This document shows positions 37,385 through 46,523 of a stretch of DNA of 64,000 nucleotides, piece by piece. The notes below the pieces were generated by a model, which did no database searches, was not told the DNA's origin, and saw only the letters and a program-made list of their open reading frames with translations. The stretch is from Bog-473 sp963742035 (lineage in GTDB: Bacteria; Actinomycetota; Acidimicrobiia; Acidimicrobiales; RAAP-2), in the NCBI GenBank assembly GCA_963742035.1, contig CAVUKH010000012.1, positions 179,235 to 243,234 of the forward strand. The letters are read 5' to 3'. A program made the translations under genes and the position numbers. Each line of letters opens with the position of its first letter. Positions within the stretch are counted from its first letter, which is position 1.

Positions 37385-39418
37385 ATGAATTCAGTCGAGC
37401 TCGAATGGCGCCTGCGGCGACTGTCGAAGATGTCCGCCTCGGAGGTCAAGTGGCGGATCTCTGAGCACGTGAGGCGCAAACGGTGGGCCTCCCAGCAGAT
37501 CATGCCCGAATTCTCTCCTCAGGCATGGGCTCTCGACTCCTCGTCGCGTGCCGAGGCGCCGTGGGATTCGGCCCGAGGCGGGACGTTTCGCTCGTTCCCG
37601 TCCGACGAAGTCCTCCGGGGGGCCCCGGAGGACGCGCGCCGGAGCGTCATCGCGGCCGCCGACGAGATACTGGCCGGGCAGTGGCAGCTCCTCGGCGCTC
37701 TGCGGCGGGACATGGAGGATCCGGATTGGTTCTTCGATCCGCTGACGGGAACGCGGGCACCCCAGGTCGACTATTGCTTCAAGGTCAATCACCGATCCGA
37801 GGACGTCACGGGAAACGTCAAGCAGATCTGGGAGCTCTCTCGCATGCACCACCTGACGGTGCTCGCGGCAGCGTTCAGTCTTTCCGGAGACGACCGCTAT
37901 GCCACGCGCGCCGCTGCCCATCTCCGTTCCTGGTGGGCTCAGAACCCCTTTCTCTCGGGCGTGCACTGGACGAGTGGCATTGAGGCCGGCCTCCGACTGA
38001 TCAGCTGGGTCTGGGTGAGGCGACTGCTCGACGGGTGGGCGGGAGCGGCCGACCTCTTCGAGCGAAACGAAGTGGCATGTGCCCAAATCTGGTGGCACCA
38101 GCACTACCTCGCCTCTTTCCGGAGTCGCGGCTCGTCCGCCAACAATCACGTCATCGCCGAGGCGGCCGGGCTCCTGGTGGCGGCTCTCGCCTTTGACCAG
38201 TTCGCAGAGAGTTCTCGCTGGGCCGAGGAGGCCGCCTCAGTCCTCGAGCGTGAGCTGAGGAGCAACACCTTTTCCAGCGGCGTCAACCGGGAGATGGCCT
38301 TCGACTACCACGGGTTTGTGGCCGAGCTGGCGGTGGTTGCCGCGGCCGAAGCGAGCTGGGCCGGACGTCCCTTGTCAGACGATCTCTGGGGCCGGCTCTC
38401 TCGGATGTTCGACGTCGTGGCGGCGACCGTGGACGTGAAGCTGCGAGGGCCGCGCTACGGCGACGGCGACAACGGGACGGCTCTCGTTCTCGATCCGCCG
38501 GCTGCCGAGCGTTGGTCGGGGCTCCTTGCCATCGGCGAGGCCCTGTTCGACCCACCCGGCTGGTGGCCGACGGTGGAGCCGACGGTGACGAGCACCGTTC
38601 TGGCGGCGATGGTGGGCCGTCGTCCCGGCGGGGGCCCTGGCCTTCGTCCGAGCCACCTTGACGATGCCGGCCTCACGATCCTGCGGAGCACACCGTCCGA
38701 TGGGGAAGAGATCTGGTGCCGCTGCGATGCGGGTCCTCACGGCTTCCTGTCGATCGCCGCGCACGCGCACGCAGACGCCCTCGCCGTCGAGGTGCGCTAC
38801 AACGGGGTGGACGTCCTGGCCGATCCGGGCACCTACTGCTACCACGGTGAGCCCCACTGGCGCAGCTACTTCCGATCGACCCTGGCCCACAACACGGTGG
38901 AGGTGGCCGGCAGCGACCAGTCGACCTCGGGCGGGCCCTTCCTCTGGACTCGTCAGGCGCAGAGCAGGTTGATCGACCTGGAGACGGCAGGGGACGGGCG
39001 GATCGTCGCGTGGTCGGCAGAGCACGACGGGTACCGATCGCTCACCCCACCGCTTGGCCACGGGAGATCGGTACGTCTGGTCAGCGACCTCCGGCTGCTT
39101 GAGATCGTCGACCGTCTCGAGTCGACAGGTCGACACGATCTCCGACTGGCGTTCCACCTCGGGCCGGACATCGAGGCCAACATGGTCGGGCAGGACGCCG
39201 AGCTGACCTGGTCGGACGGCGCCGCCACCCGAAGCGCCACACTCTCCTTGCCGGACGGCTTGTCCTGGTCGCTCCACCGGGGCGAGACCGACCCCGTACT
39301 CGGGTGGTATTCCCCGAATTTCGGGGCGAAGCAACCGGCCTGGGCTGTCATCGGCCGCGGGGCGTGCAGCGGGACCGGCTCGGAGACCTACACGACCCTG
39401 CTCCGGTTCCACGCGTGA
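37385..39418 (+). CDS. Heparinase II/III family polysaccharide lyase
   Basis: The 677-residue protein has an N-terminal alpha-helical toroid (NNHVIAEAAGLLVAALAF, FDYHGFVAELAVV). Its C-terminal beta-sandwich carries HAHADALAVEVRYNGV, VLADPGTYCYHG and STLAHNTVEVAGSDQS, all strong markers of heparinase II/III. No signal peptide is visible, although EPS-locus members are often cytosolic or exported by other means. Lyases of this family cleave uronic-acid-containing chains. With a uronate-forming dehydrogenase in the same operon, it may trim or edit the polymer made here. ATG 37385 follows the previous stop by 43 bp. Confidence 0.9.
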   Translation: MNSVELEWRLRRLSKMSASEVKWRISEHVRRKRWASQQIMPEFSPQAWALDSSSRAEAPWDSARGGTFRSFPSDEVLRGAPEDARRSVIAAADEILAGQWQLLGALRRDMEDPDWFFDPLTGTRAPQVDYCFKVNHRSEDVTGNVKQIWELSRMHHLTVLAAAFSLSGDDRYATRAAAHLRSWWAQNPFLSGVHWTSGIEAGLRLISWVWVRRLLDGWAGAADLFERNEVACAQIWWHQHYLASFRSRGSSANNHVIAEAAGLLVAALAFDQFAESSRWAEEAASVLERELRSNTFSSGVNREMAFDYHGFVAELAVVAAAEASWAGRPLSDDLWGRLSRMFDVVAATVDVKLRGPRYGDGDNGTALVLDPPAAERWSGLLAIGEALFDPPGWWPTVEPTVTSTVLAAMVGRRPGGGPGLRPSHLDDAGLTILRSTPSDGEEIWCRCDAGPHGFLSIAAHAHADALAVEVRYNGVDVLADPGTYCYHGEPHWRSYFRSTLAHNTVEVAGSDQSTSGGPFLWTRQAQSRLIDLETAGDGRIVAWSAEHDGYRSLTPPLGHGRSVRLVSDLRLLEIVDRLESTGRHDLRLAFHLGPDIEANMVGQDAELTWSDGAATRSATLSLPDGLSWSLHRGETDPVLGWYSPNFGAKQPAWAVIGRGACSGTGSETYTTLLRFHA

Positions 39419-39478
39419 GTATCTCGCCCACCCTGGCCGGCTCTGTCAGAAGGTGACGCACCAGGTGAGGACGTTCTG

Positions 39479-40702
39479 ATGGCCATGCCCGCGGGTAGCA
39501 CCCGTTCTGCGGACTCCGGCGACCCCTTGCCTTCTGGGGAGGCCGACGTCCAGACCCATTTCCGCATGGCGCTGAACCTGCTCAGCGACGACCCGACGCA
39601 GCCGTCGGGAGCTCACTGGTGCTGGACGCGCATCGTGCCGGAGATGGCCGACCGCCTGCTGCCCGGTGAAGAGCTGCACCTGATGGTGAGCCCGTCGTCC
39701 CGGCACTACTTCCCCGACGATGGGGATGCCGTTCGGTGCCTCACCTTCCCCTGGTCGAACGAGCGACGTCTGCTGCGGACGGCGAGTGAGCACGTCGTGA
39801 CGCCGTTTCGGCTTCCCCTCCGGCACATCGATCTGCTGAGCACTGCGATCGCCCCGCTGGTGCACCCCACCCGATCGCTCGTCATTCACATGAAGACGAT
39901 GCATGCGTTCACTGTCCCGGAGACGGTCGGTTTCGGTCCCCGGACGTATCGCCGCCTGAACTACCAGCGCTCGGTGCGCCTCGCCGATGCGGTGGTCGTC
40001 AATTCCAACAGCCTCCGGGCCGAGATCGATCAGTATCTTCAGGTCGACCCGCAAAAGGTCAGGTTGATCTACGAGGCGGTCGACCACGACATCTTCAAAC
40101 CGGGCGACCGCGATGCCGCGCGCGCCCACGTGGCACAGTTCGGGGTCTCACGGCCATTCGTCCTCTTCGTCTCGTCCCTGTGGCGCTACAAGAACGCCGA
40201 CGGCATGCTGCGGGCGTGGAGGCTGGTCCGCCACGAGCTCGGCGGACGCCAACTCGTCATTCTCGGGGCCGAGCGTGACGAGAAGTACTCGGCGGAGTTG
40301 CACCAGCTGGCGGCCGAGCTCGGCATCCTCGACGACGTGGTCTTCGTGGGTGGGGTGCCGAACGAGGAGACCGTGCAGTTCTACCGGGCGGCGGACCTCC
40401 TGGCATACCCCTCGTTCAACGAGACCTTCGGGTTGCCCATTCTCGAGGCGATGGCGTGCGCCTGTCCGGTCGTCACGTCCAACCTGAGCTCCATGCCCGA
40501 GATCGCCGGCGGAGCAGCCATCCTCACGGACCCGCACGATCCGAGCGCAATCGGCCGATCGATCCTTGAGGCCACTGGTTCCGAAGTGAGCAGGCTGCGC
40601 GCCGAGGGGCTCCGTCGAGCCCAGGAGTTCACCTGGGGTGCGGTCGCCGAGGCGACCCTCAACGTCTACCGCGAAGCGTTCGAAGGGCGACGGCGGCGCT
40701 AG
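39479..40702 (+). CDS. Family 4-type glycosyltransferase (GT-B)
   Basis: The 407-residue enzyme's C-terminal half has the full family pattern: FVLFVSSLWRYKNADGMLRAW, ELGILDDVVFVGGVPNEE and ADLLAYPSFNETFGLPILEAM with the Glu-x7-Glu donor motif. The N-terminal half includes VHPTRSLVIHMKTMHAFTVP. It is soluble or peripherally membrane-bound and probably adds a further sugar to the repeat unit. It is the last gene of the run starting at 30574. Its stop codon overlaps the convergent flippase stop (CTAG shared), leaving no room for a separate terminator. Confidence 0.92.
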   Translation: MAMPAGSTRSADSGDPLPSGEADVQTHFRMALNLLSDDPTQPSGAHWCWTRIVPEMADRLLPGEELHLMVSPSSRHYFPDDGDAVRCLTFPWSNERRLLRTASEHVVTPFRLPLRHIDLLSTAIAPLVHPTRSLVIHMKTMHAFTVPETVGFGPRTYRRLNYQRSVRLADAVVVNSNSLRAEIDQYLQVDPQKVRLIYEAVDHDIFKPGDRDAARAHVAQFGVSRPFVLFVSSLWRYKNADGMLRAWRLVRHELGGRQLVILGAERDEKYSAELHQLAAELGILDDVVFVGGVPNEETVQFYRAADLLAYPSFNETFGLPILEAMACACPVVTSNLSSMPEIAGGAAILTDPHDPSAIGRSILEATGSEVSRLRAEGLRRAQEFTWGAVAEATLNVYREAFEGRRRR

Positions 40703-42102
40703 GGATCGTACGGGTCGGACGATTCTCTGTCCGGAACCAGTGCCGGTGGCCCCGGTGAGAGCGCGAGCAGGAACTCGGCATTCTTGATGAGGCGCCTCCG
40801 GAGTCCCGCGGCCGGCCGGGGTTGTTCTCTCCCCTCGTAGGAGCGGCGGGTCCAGGACTGCACCAGCACGATGGCGATCGTCGAGAAGGCGGCCGTCAGG
40901 ACGCCGGATGCGGCGGCACCGTTGACCCCGTAGGCAGACGCCAGCACGGCCACGGACGCCACGGCGACGACCATTCTGGCCAACATGACGACGAACAGCG
41001 GACGCACCCGTCGGGTGGCCGTCAAGGTGATGATCGGCCCGACTGCGAAGGCGCTGATGGTGACCGAGATTGCGAACAACCTGGCGGCCGTTGCGTATTT
41101 GACGAAGTCGGGGCCGTAGAGCAGATGGAGCAGCGCCGGCGCCGCGATGAGGATGACGATGCCACAGGCGAGCGACACCGCCACCCCCGCCCCACTGACG
41201 AACCGGGACACCTTGACCATCCCCGGCCAGCCGCGGTCCGCCAGCTGCTTGGTGGCCTCGGGCAGGCCGAAGCTCCCGCCCGCATTGATCACCAATGTGG
41301 TCGGGCCGGCCACCAACCCCTGCGCCGCCTTCAAACCGCCGAGCGCGGTCGGGCCCAACATGACGCCGGCAATGATGAGGTAGAGCTGGGTCCCCCCCCA
41401 ACTGGCCGCACGCTCGCTGGCCAACCACCGGCTGATGGGCCAACGAGACCACAGAAAGGCTCCCCCTCCACGTATGGACGGGCGCACCGAGAATTGCCGG
41501 AGGCCGTAGACGGCGGCCACCGCCGCTCCCAGACCCCAGGCCGAGACAACCGCGAACACCGAGTGCACGCCCGCCAAGAAGACCACCCCGAACGCCACCG
41601 CCTGGACGACGGTGAACAGGATGTCGTTGACGAGCGCCTTCCTGGGCGTCCCTTGCATGAAGCCGATCCAGCGCCAGTAATCCTGCAGGTCGAGGAAGAT
41701 GATCCATGGAGCCACCGACAGCATGCCGATCCCGAACGTGTGTTGACCGGCCACGAGGAGGGCAGAACCCACTGCGGCAATGGTGCAGGCGGCCATCAGG
41801 CCGAGGGTGACGTCGGCGGCAAACCCGCGCCGAACGTACTCGTCCTTCTCGTCCCCACGCATGTCACCCATGATCGCCATCGGGTCGGTGATCATCGACC
41901 GATGGATCGTCGTCAACAGGATCCAGATCGTGTAGGCCAGGGCAAACGCCCCGAGACCGGCGGGACCGCTGATGCGGGCCACGACGATGCCGACCGCAAA
42001 ATTCGATGCGGACGCCACGCACTGATCCGCCATGGTCGTGGTGGCCCGGGTGGCCGTGCCACCGCGGGAAGGCCACAGGATTCCGAGTCGCTTTCCGGGC
42101 AT
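40699..42102 (-). CDS. Wzx-like polysaccharide flippase
   Basis: The 467-residue integral membrane protein has about 12-14 predicted helices spread along its length, for example FAVGIVVARISGPAGLGAFALAY near the N-terminus and VVFLAGVHSVFAVVSAWGLGAAV in the middle. Sequence and layout fit the MOP/polysaccharide transporter superfamily. It would move lipid-linked repeat units to the outer leaflet for polymerisation. ATG 42102 is chosen because the family-like part starts there; the frame is open for 255 bp upstream. It is convergent with the glycosyltransferase and divergent from the regulator at 42437. Confidence 0.85.
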   Translation of the reverse strand: MPGKRLGILWPSRGGTATRATTTMADQCVASASNFAVGIVVARISGPAGLGAFALAYTIWILLTTIHRSMITDPMAIMGDMRGDEKDEYVRRGFAADVTLGLMAACTIAAVGSALLVAGQHTFGIGMLSVAPWIIFLDLQDYWRWIGFMQGTPRKALVNDILFTVVQAVAFGVVFLAGVHSVFAVVSAWGLGAAVAAVYGLRQFSVRPSIRGGGAFLWSRWPISRWLASERAASWGGTQLYLIIAGVMLGPTALGGLKAAQGLVAGPTTLVINAGGSFGLPEATKQLADRGWPGMVKVSRFVSGAGVAVSLACGIVILIAAPALLHLLYGPDFVKYATAARLFAISVTISAFAVGPIITLTATRRVRPLFVVMLARMVVAVASVAVLASAYGVNGAAASGVLTAAFSTIAIVLVQSWTRRSYEGREQPRPAAGLRRRLIKNAEFLLALSPGPPALVPDRESSDPYDP

Positions 42103-42436
42103 ATTCGTTATCGGTCCCGGTCTGGGCGAGCAGGGCACTCGCTGGCGTGTGTACGCGTCATTGAGATTTCGGCGGAAGATCCACTGGGACCATCCACGAC
42201 ACACAGAGCGTGACAGCGGCACCCAGATACAGCCGGCGAGCGTAAATCCCTGGTCACAAGGGGCAACTGTGCCTCCAGGGCTCAATGCCCGTCCGGGGGG
42301 AGAAGATCCCCCGAGACCGTATCTTGTGCGGCTCTCGGTCCTCTCTACAGATGCCAATTCCAGATGCGGCCTCGCGCCGACCGCGCCAGCCGATCCGGAT
42401 TCGTCGGATCATCAGACCATCCCGGGATCTCAGTCA
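42103..42436. other. Divergent control region between flippase and second NarL-type regulator
   Basis: These 334 bp probably hold promoters in both directions. Both flanking reading frames stay open across part of this stretch but without family similarity. I see no clear consensus promoter or operator. Confidence 0.35.
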
Positions 42437-43198
42437 GTGCTCAACAGCGAACTCCAACAGCCTCCTGAAGGAACAGCAGCCTCAGGCGGCTTGTCGTTCA
42501 CCGGCTCGAAGATCACCGTCGTCGTGGTCGCGGCCGAACAGCTGTTCGCTTTCGGGTTGGCTCGTCTTCTCGGCGAGGACGACTACCTCAACGTCGTCGG
42601 TGTCTCGGACGGTGATCCTGACCTGATCGCACTCTGTACCGCCCATGCCGTGGACGTCGTCCTGATCGACCTGGAGCTGTCGAGGGCGAACTGCATCGAT
42701 GTCATCCGGATGCTCGCATCGGAGTGCCCCGCCACCAAGACGCTGGTCCTGACGTCCAACCCGGACTGGCGCGTCCGTCCCGCCATGATCGCGGGAGCCG
42801 CCGGCGTCCTGTTGAAGGACACGTCTCCGGAAGCGACCAGGGCCGCGGTCGTGTCCGTCCATCTGGGTGATCAGGTTCTCTGCAACGAGGCGGCCCGGTG
42901 GGTCCTGGGAGAGGATCCGTCGGCACATTTGACCCACCGGGAGTCGGATGTGCTCCGCATCATGGCCCAAGGGGCCAACAACGCAGAGATCGCTCGGCAA
43001 CTGCACCTGGGGGAGAAGACGGTCCGGAACTATGTCAGCCGCCTCTATCGCAAGCTCGACCTCAACAATCGCGCGCAACTCGCCACGTACCTCGCCCACA
43101 CCGACATCGGGGCCAGAGTCAGCCGGAAAGCTTCCAGCCTGGGTCCCGAGTCCTCGACCGTCACCAGGCCGATCCGGGCCGCAGCAGACCGGTCGTGA
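42437..43198 (+). CDS. NarL/LuxR-type regulator with atypical receiver domain
   Basis: In this protein of about 253 residues the receiver-like part starts ITVVVVAAEQLFAFGLARLL, with the acidic pair replaced by Ala-Ala. It keeps VVLIDLELS (acceptor Asp), LVLTSNP (Thr) and GVLLKDTSP (Lys). The LuxR domain reads LTHRESDVLRIMAQGANNAEIARQLHLGEKTVRNYVSRLYRKLDLNN. GTG 42437 is a reasonable start but has no strong ribosome site, and a start inside 42470-42510 is also possible. It precedes the Wzz-Wzz-Wzy operon and may control it. It shares domain layout and receiver degeneration with the regulator at 29679. Confidence 0.85.
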   Translation: MLNSELQQPPEGTAASGGLSFTGSKITVVVVAAEQLFAFGLARLLGEDDYLNVVGVSDGDPDLIALCTAHAVDVVLIDLELSRANCIDVIRMLASECPATKTLVLTSNPDWRVRPAMIAGAAGVLLKDTSPEATRAAVVSVHLGDQVLCNEAARWVLGEDPSAHLTHRESDVLRIMAQGANNAEIARQLHLGEKTVRNYVSRLYRKLDLNNRAQLATYLAHTDIGARVSRKASSLGPESSTVTRPIRAAADRS

Positions 43199-43333
43199 AC
43201 AGCGTGAGCTATGGGGGATCACCCCCGGTGGCCGCCCTGGTGGAGCCAGGAATCGGCGAGGGGCGCCGACTGCCGGGCGTGGGCTCGCCTGTCGGCGCCA
43301 CCGGCGGGGCATCGATGTATCAGGGTTGGTCCC

Positions 43334-43348
43334 AGTGACTCAGTCACT
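43334..43348. promoter_or_regulatory. Perfect palindrome before the Wzz operon
   Basis: AGTGACT-C-AGTCACT lies 44 bp upstream of the first Wzz-like start and is the only strong symmetry in this 194-bp gap. It could be an operator for the adjacent NarL/LuxR-type regulator; no binding evidence exists. Confidence 0.45.
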
Positions 43349-43392
43349 ACGGGCGCAGGACGCGTCATCGCGACGCCGAGGAAAGGCCTCAA

Positions 43393-44943
43393 ATGTCTGA
43401 GCAAACGTTGGATACGGGGCGAGTGTTCTGGCTCTTGCGCCGCCAGCGCTGGCTGCTTGCTGCCTTCGTCCTCGTCGGTGCGCTGATACCGGCGGCCATC
43501 GTCTTCACGCGGCCGAAGTCCTACACCTCGACGGCCATGGTCCTCGTGCCGAATTCGGAGGCCACCACCAACACGGCCGGGGGTTCCAACGGAACCACGT
43601 CCAACAGCAACATCACCGACAGTGCGATCGCCGTGAGCTCGGCTGTGCTGGGCGCAGCAGGATCGAAGGTCACTCCTGAAGTCACGATCCAGACGGCCCA
43701 GGCCCGCGTCAAGGCTGCGCCCGTCGCTTCGAACCTCGTCCAGATCACCGCATCGGGACCCTCTCCCCGTGCGGCCGAGGCATTGGCCAACTCGGTGGCC
43801 AACCAGCTGGTCGTCTTCGTCACGTCGGCTGATGTGTCGAGCGGATCGAGTGCGCTGGCCGGTCTCGAGTCGCAAGACGCGGCATTGACCGCGCAGGTCA
43901 ACAAGTACGACCAGGAGATCCAACTCGAGCAGGCCGCAATTGCCAAGGCCACGCCGCAATCGACAGCGGCGCAGCAGGAGACCGAGCTTCTGGGTTCGTT
44001 GACCGCGGCCCAGGCGAACACGGCGCTGCAGCTGCAGAGCGTGAACAGCCAGATCGCCTCGGCGAAGCTCAACAACGCCGCGACGAACGGTGGAACCGAG
44101 GTCATTCAGCGTGCGTCGCCCGCAACCGGGCCGACCGTCATGAGCCGAGCGATCCCCATCGTCATCGGGGCCGTGGTCGGGCTGCTCGTCGGCGGGACCT
44201 TCATCGTCCTCCGGCAACGGAAGTCGAACCTGACCAGCCGCGACGAGATCGCCGCGGTGGCCGGTGTCCCCGTCGTGCTCTCCTTCAGCGTCGGGCACAT
44301 GGGCAGCAGGTCTTCGGAGTGGCTGACCCTGCTGCGGGAACACGAGCCGGCCGATACCGAGTTGTGGAACGTCCGCAAGGTGCTCAATCACCTGGACGTT
44401 CCCGAGGAGGGGGGCCGGGTCCTGACGGTGATCACGCTGGCCGAGGACACACCCAGCACGGCCGCGCTCGCCCATTTCGCAGTGGCATCCGCGGCAATGG
44501 ACATTCCCACGTCCCTCGTCCTGACATCGGACGACCCGGGATCACGTGGGCTGAACGACGCCTGCGATCGTCTGACGGCCGGCGGTGAGCCGCCGCGACC
44601 GAATCTCCGGCTGTGCAAGGGCTCGCCCTCGGTCGACGAGGACGAGAGCGCGCTCACAATCATTTCCATCGTCCTGAGTCCTGATCAACCCAAACTCCCC
44701 GCCTTCGTGGCGCGCGGCATGGTCATGTTGGCGATCTCGGCGGGTTTCGTGGACCAAGATCACCTCGCCCGCGTCCTCATCGCCATCGGCCACGAGGGCC
44801 TGACCGTGAAAGGCCTGTTCGTGACGAATCCGATGAGCGGCGATCGGACGCTCGGCTCGCTACCCAGTGCGAACGAACAGGTGACGCAATTCCGGCAGTC
44901 ACGCGCCTTGGAGCCCTGGAGTGGAGGTGCCGACGTACGGTGA
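43393..44943 (+). CDS. Wzz-like chain-length protein with kinase-like domain lacking Walker A
   Basis: The 516-residue membrane protein has helix 1 at ~20-37 (WLLAAFVLVGALIPAAIVF) and a periplasmic-type region of ~215 residues with Gln/Ala-rich coiled coil (about 150-235). Helix 2 lies at ~252-272 (IPIVIGAVVGLLVGGTFIVL). The C-terminal cytosolic domain resembles the fold of bacterial tyrosine kinases (VLTVITLAEDTPSTAALAHF, SLVLTSDDPGS) but has no GKS/T P-loop and no Tyr-rich tail. A role in controlling polymer length is inferred. Its stop overlaps the GTG of a second protein of the same plan, and Wzy-like follows. Confidence 0.83.
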   Translation: MSEQTLDTGRVFWLLRRQRWLLAAFVLVGALIPAAIVFTRPKSYTSTAMVLVPNSEATTNTAGGSNGTTSNSNITDSAIAVSSAVLGAAGSKVTPEVTIQTAQARVKAAPVASNLVQITASGPSPRAAEALANSVANQLVVFVTSADVSSGSSALAGLESQDAALTAQVNKYDQEIQLEQAAIAKATPQSTAAQQETELLGSLTAAQANTALQLQSVNSQIASAKLNNAATNGGTEVIQRASPATGPTVMSRAIPIVIGAVVGLLVGGTFIVLRQRKSNLTSRDEIAAVAGVPVVLSFSVGHMGSRSSEWLTLLREHEPADTELWNVRKVLNHLDVPEEGGRVLTVITLAEDTPSTAALAHFAVASAAMDIPTSLVLTSDDPGSRGLNDACDRLTAGGEPPRPNLRLCKGSPSVDEDESALTIISIVLSPDQPKLPAFVARGMVMLAISAGFVDQDHLARVLIAIGHEGLTVKGLFVTNPMSGDRTLGSLPSANEQVTQFRQSRALEPWSGGADVR

Positions 44944-46523
44944 CAACGATGCGAGATGGACATGCCTTCCAGGACCTGGGTGGCATCCCACGTGAGTCCG
45001 ATCCGAGCGTTGCTCAGCCCAACTCGTCAGAGTCGCAGCCGCCCATTGTGCTCGTCGGCCGCCTGGTCAGTCTTCGGTACGTGTTGGGCGCCCTGCGACG
45101 CCGTCGCAAGGTCTGGCTGAGCCTCGCCGCGCTGGGCCTGCTGGTCGGGCTCGCCTTCCACGTGGTGGTGCCACGGAGCTACAGCGCACACGCCACGCTC
45201 TACCTGGCCCAGGCTCCGGGGTCCGATCCGACGGTGGGCATGGCCAACGACGTGGCGCTGTTGGAGACGATCGGGGTCGGACAGCGGGCGGCCGATCTGT
45301 TGGGCGAGCGCTCCCTCAATCCCACCGCGTTGCTCGGCAAGGCGCCCGGAACCATTGAGAGCGACAACGTCCTCGTGCTCAACGTCGCCGGACCGAACAA
45401 GGCCGAAGCCGTGCGAAGGGCGAACGCCCTGGCGGCAGCGTTCCTCGAGTTTCGTGCGCAGAGGATCCAGCAGCAGACCGACAGTGCCAACAAGGCGCTG
45501 AACGAGCAGATCGATGCGTTGCAGCAGCAGATAAGCCAGCTGACCACCACCATCAATGCCACGCCAGCGGGCAGCAACCAGCTGAGCACCCTTCAGGGCG
45601 AGCAGGCGTCGGACACGAGTGAGCTCTCCACCCTGGAGCAGACGGTCCAGCAGAACCAGGTTGCGAGCGTCGGCGTCACTACCGGAAGTCGCGTCGTGAC
45701 ACCCGGTACGCTGGCACCGTCCTCGACCGTGAAACTCTTCGGGTTGGACGGTCTTGCCGGCCTCATCGCCGGGCTCCTCATCGGCGTGGTCTACGTCGCC
45801 GTGCAGGCGGTTCTGTCGGACAAGCTGCGGCGCCGGGACGAGGTCGCTTCGTTGCTCGGTGCACCGGTCGAGTTGAGCCTGAAGCCGGTGAAGGTGCCAC
45901 GGCGGCATCAGGAGCGGTGGATCAGGCAGTCGACTCTCGAGCCGCAAGGAGAGGTCAGTGCGCTCGCTGGCTACATGCGTCGACGAGGCGTACGCCAGGA
46001 AGGCCGCAAGACGCTGCTGGTCGTCGCCATGGACGACATCGCGGTCCCGGCGGCAGCCTTGGCCGTGCTGACCAAGCGCCTGACCGACGAGGGCGAATCG
46101 GTGCTGGTGGCGGATCTCACGGACGAAGGGCTCCTGTCCCGGAGCATGGAGCCGCTTCTGATCGATCGCTCGGGCAGTCTGCAGGTGTTCACGCCTCCGG
46201 AAGACGACATGAACGAGATCGTCGAGCCACCGTGGGTGGCGACAACCGACGGGGCAAGTACCGTCCTGGTTCTGACGAGGGTCGATCCCTCGAGGGGTGC
46301 CTGGCATCTCAACTGGGCGAAGCAGGCTCTCGTGACGGTGACGGCCGGTCGATCGAGCGCCACGGCGGTGAATTCGACGGCAATCCTGCTTCGTGCCGCC
46401 GGGATCACCATCCGATCCGGGATCCTGACGGGGGCGGATGAGAATGACGAGTCGGTCGGCCTTCTGCAGCCGGAATCTCCGTTGGTAGGGGTGCCGGTGG
46501 CCGACGGCGTCATTCGCGGATGA
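44940..46523 (+). CDS. Second Wzz-like protein with kinase-like domain lacking Walker A
   Basis: This 527-residue protein has the same layout as the preceding one. A 45-residue cytosolic head is followed by helix 1 (VWLSLAALGLLVGLAFHVVV), an external part with a Gln-rich coiled coil (IDALQQQISQLTTTI), helix 2 (FGLDGLAGLIAGLLIGVVYV) and a C-terminal domain. The latter reads TLLVVAMDDIAVPAAALAVL and VLVADLTDEGLLS, where a BY-kinase would have Walker A and B. No P-loop is present. The GTG start overlaps the upstream stop and the stop overlaps the Wzy-like ATG, so three genes are coupled. A hetero-oligomer with the first protein is plausible. Confidence 0.83.
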   Translation: MTTMRDGHAFQDLGGIPRESDPSVAQPNSSESQPPIVLVGRLVSLRYVLGALRRRRKVWLSLAALGLLVGLAFHVVVPRSYSAHATLYLAQAPGSDPTVGMANDVALLETIGVGQRAADLLGERSLNPTALLGKAPGTIESDNVLVLNVAGPNKAEAVRRANALAAAFLEFRAQRIQQQTDSANKALNEQIDALQQQISQLTTTINATPAGSNQLSTLQGEQASDTSELSTLEQTVQQNQVASVGVTTGSRVVTPGTLAPSSTVKLFGLDGLAGLIAGLLIGVVYVAVQAVLSDKLRRRDEVASLLGAPVELSLKPVKVPRRHQERWIRQSTLEPQGEVSALAGYMRRRGVRQEGRKTLLVVAMDDIAVPAAALAVLTKRLTDEGESVLVADLTDEGLLSRSMEPLLIDRSGSLQVFTPPEDDMNEIVEPPWVATTDGASTVLVLTRVDPSRGAWHLNWAKQALVTVTAGRSSATAVNSTAILLRAAGITIRSGILTGADENDESVGLLQPESPLVGVPVADGVIRG

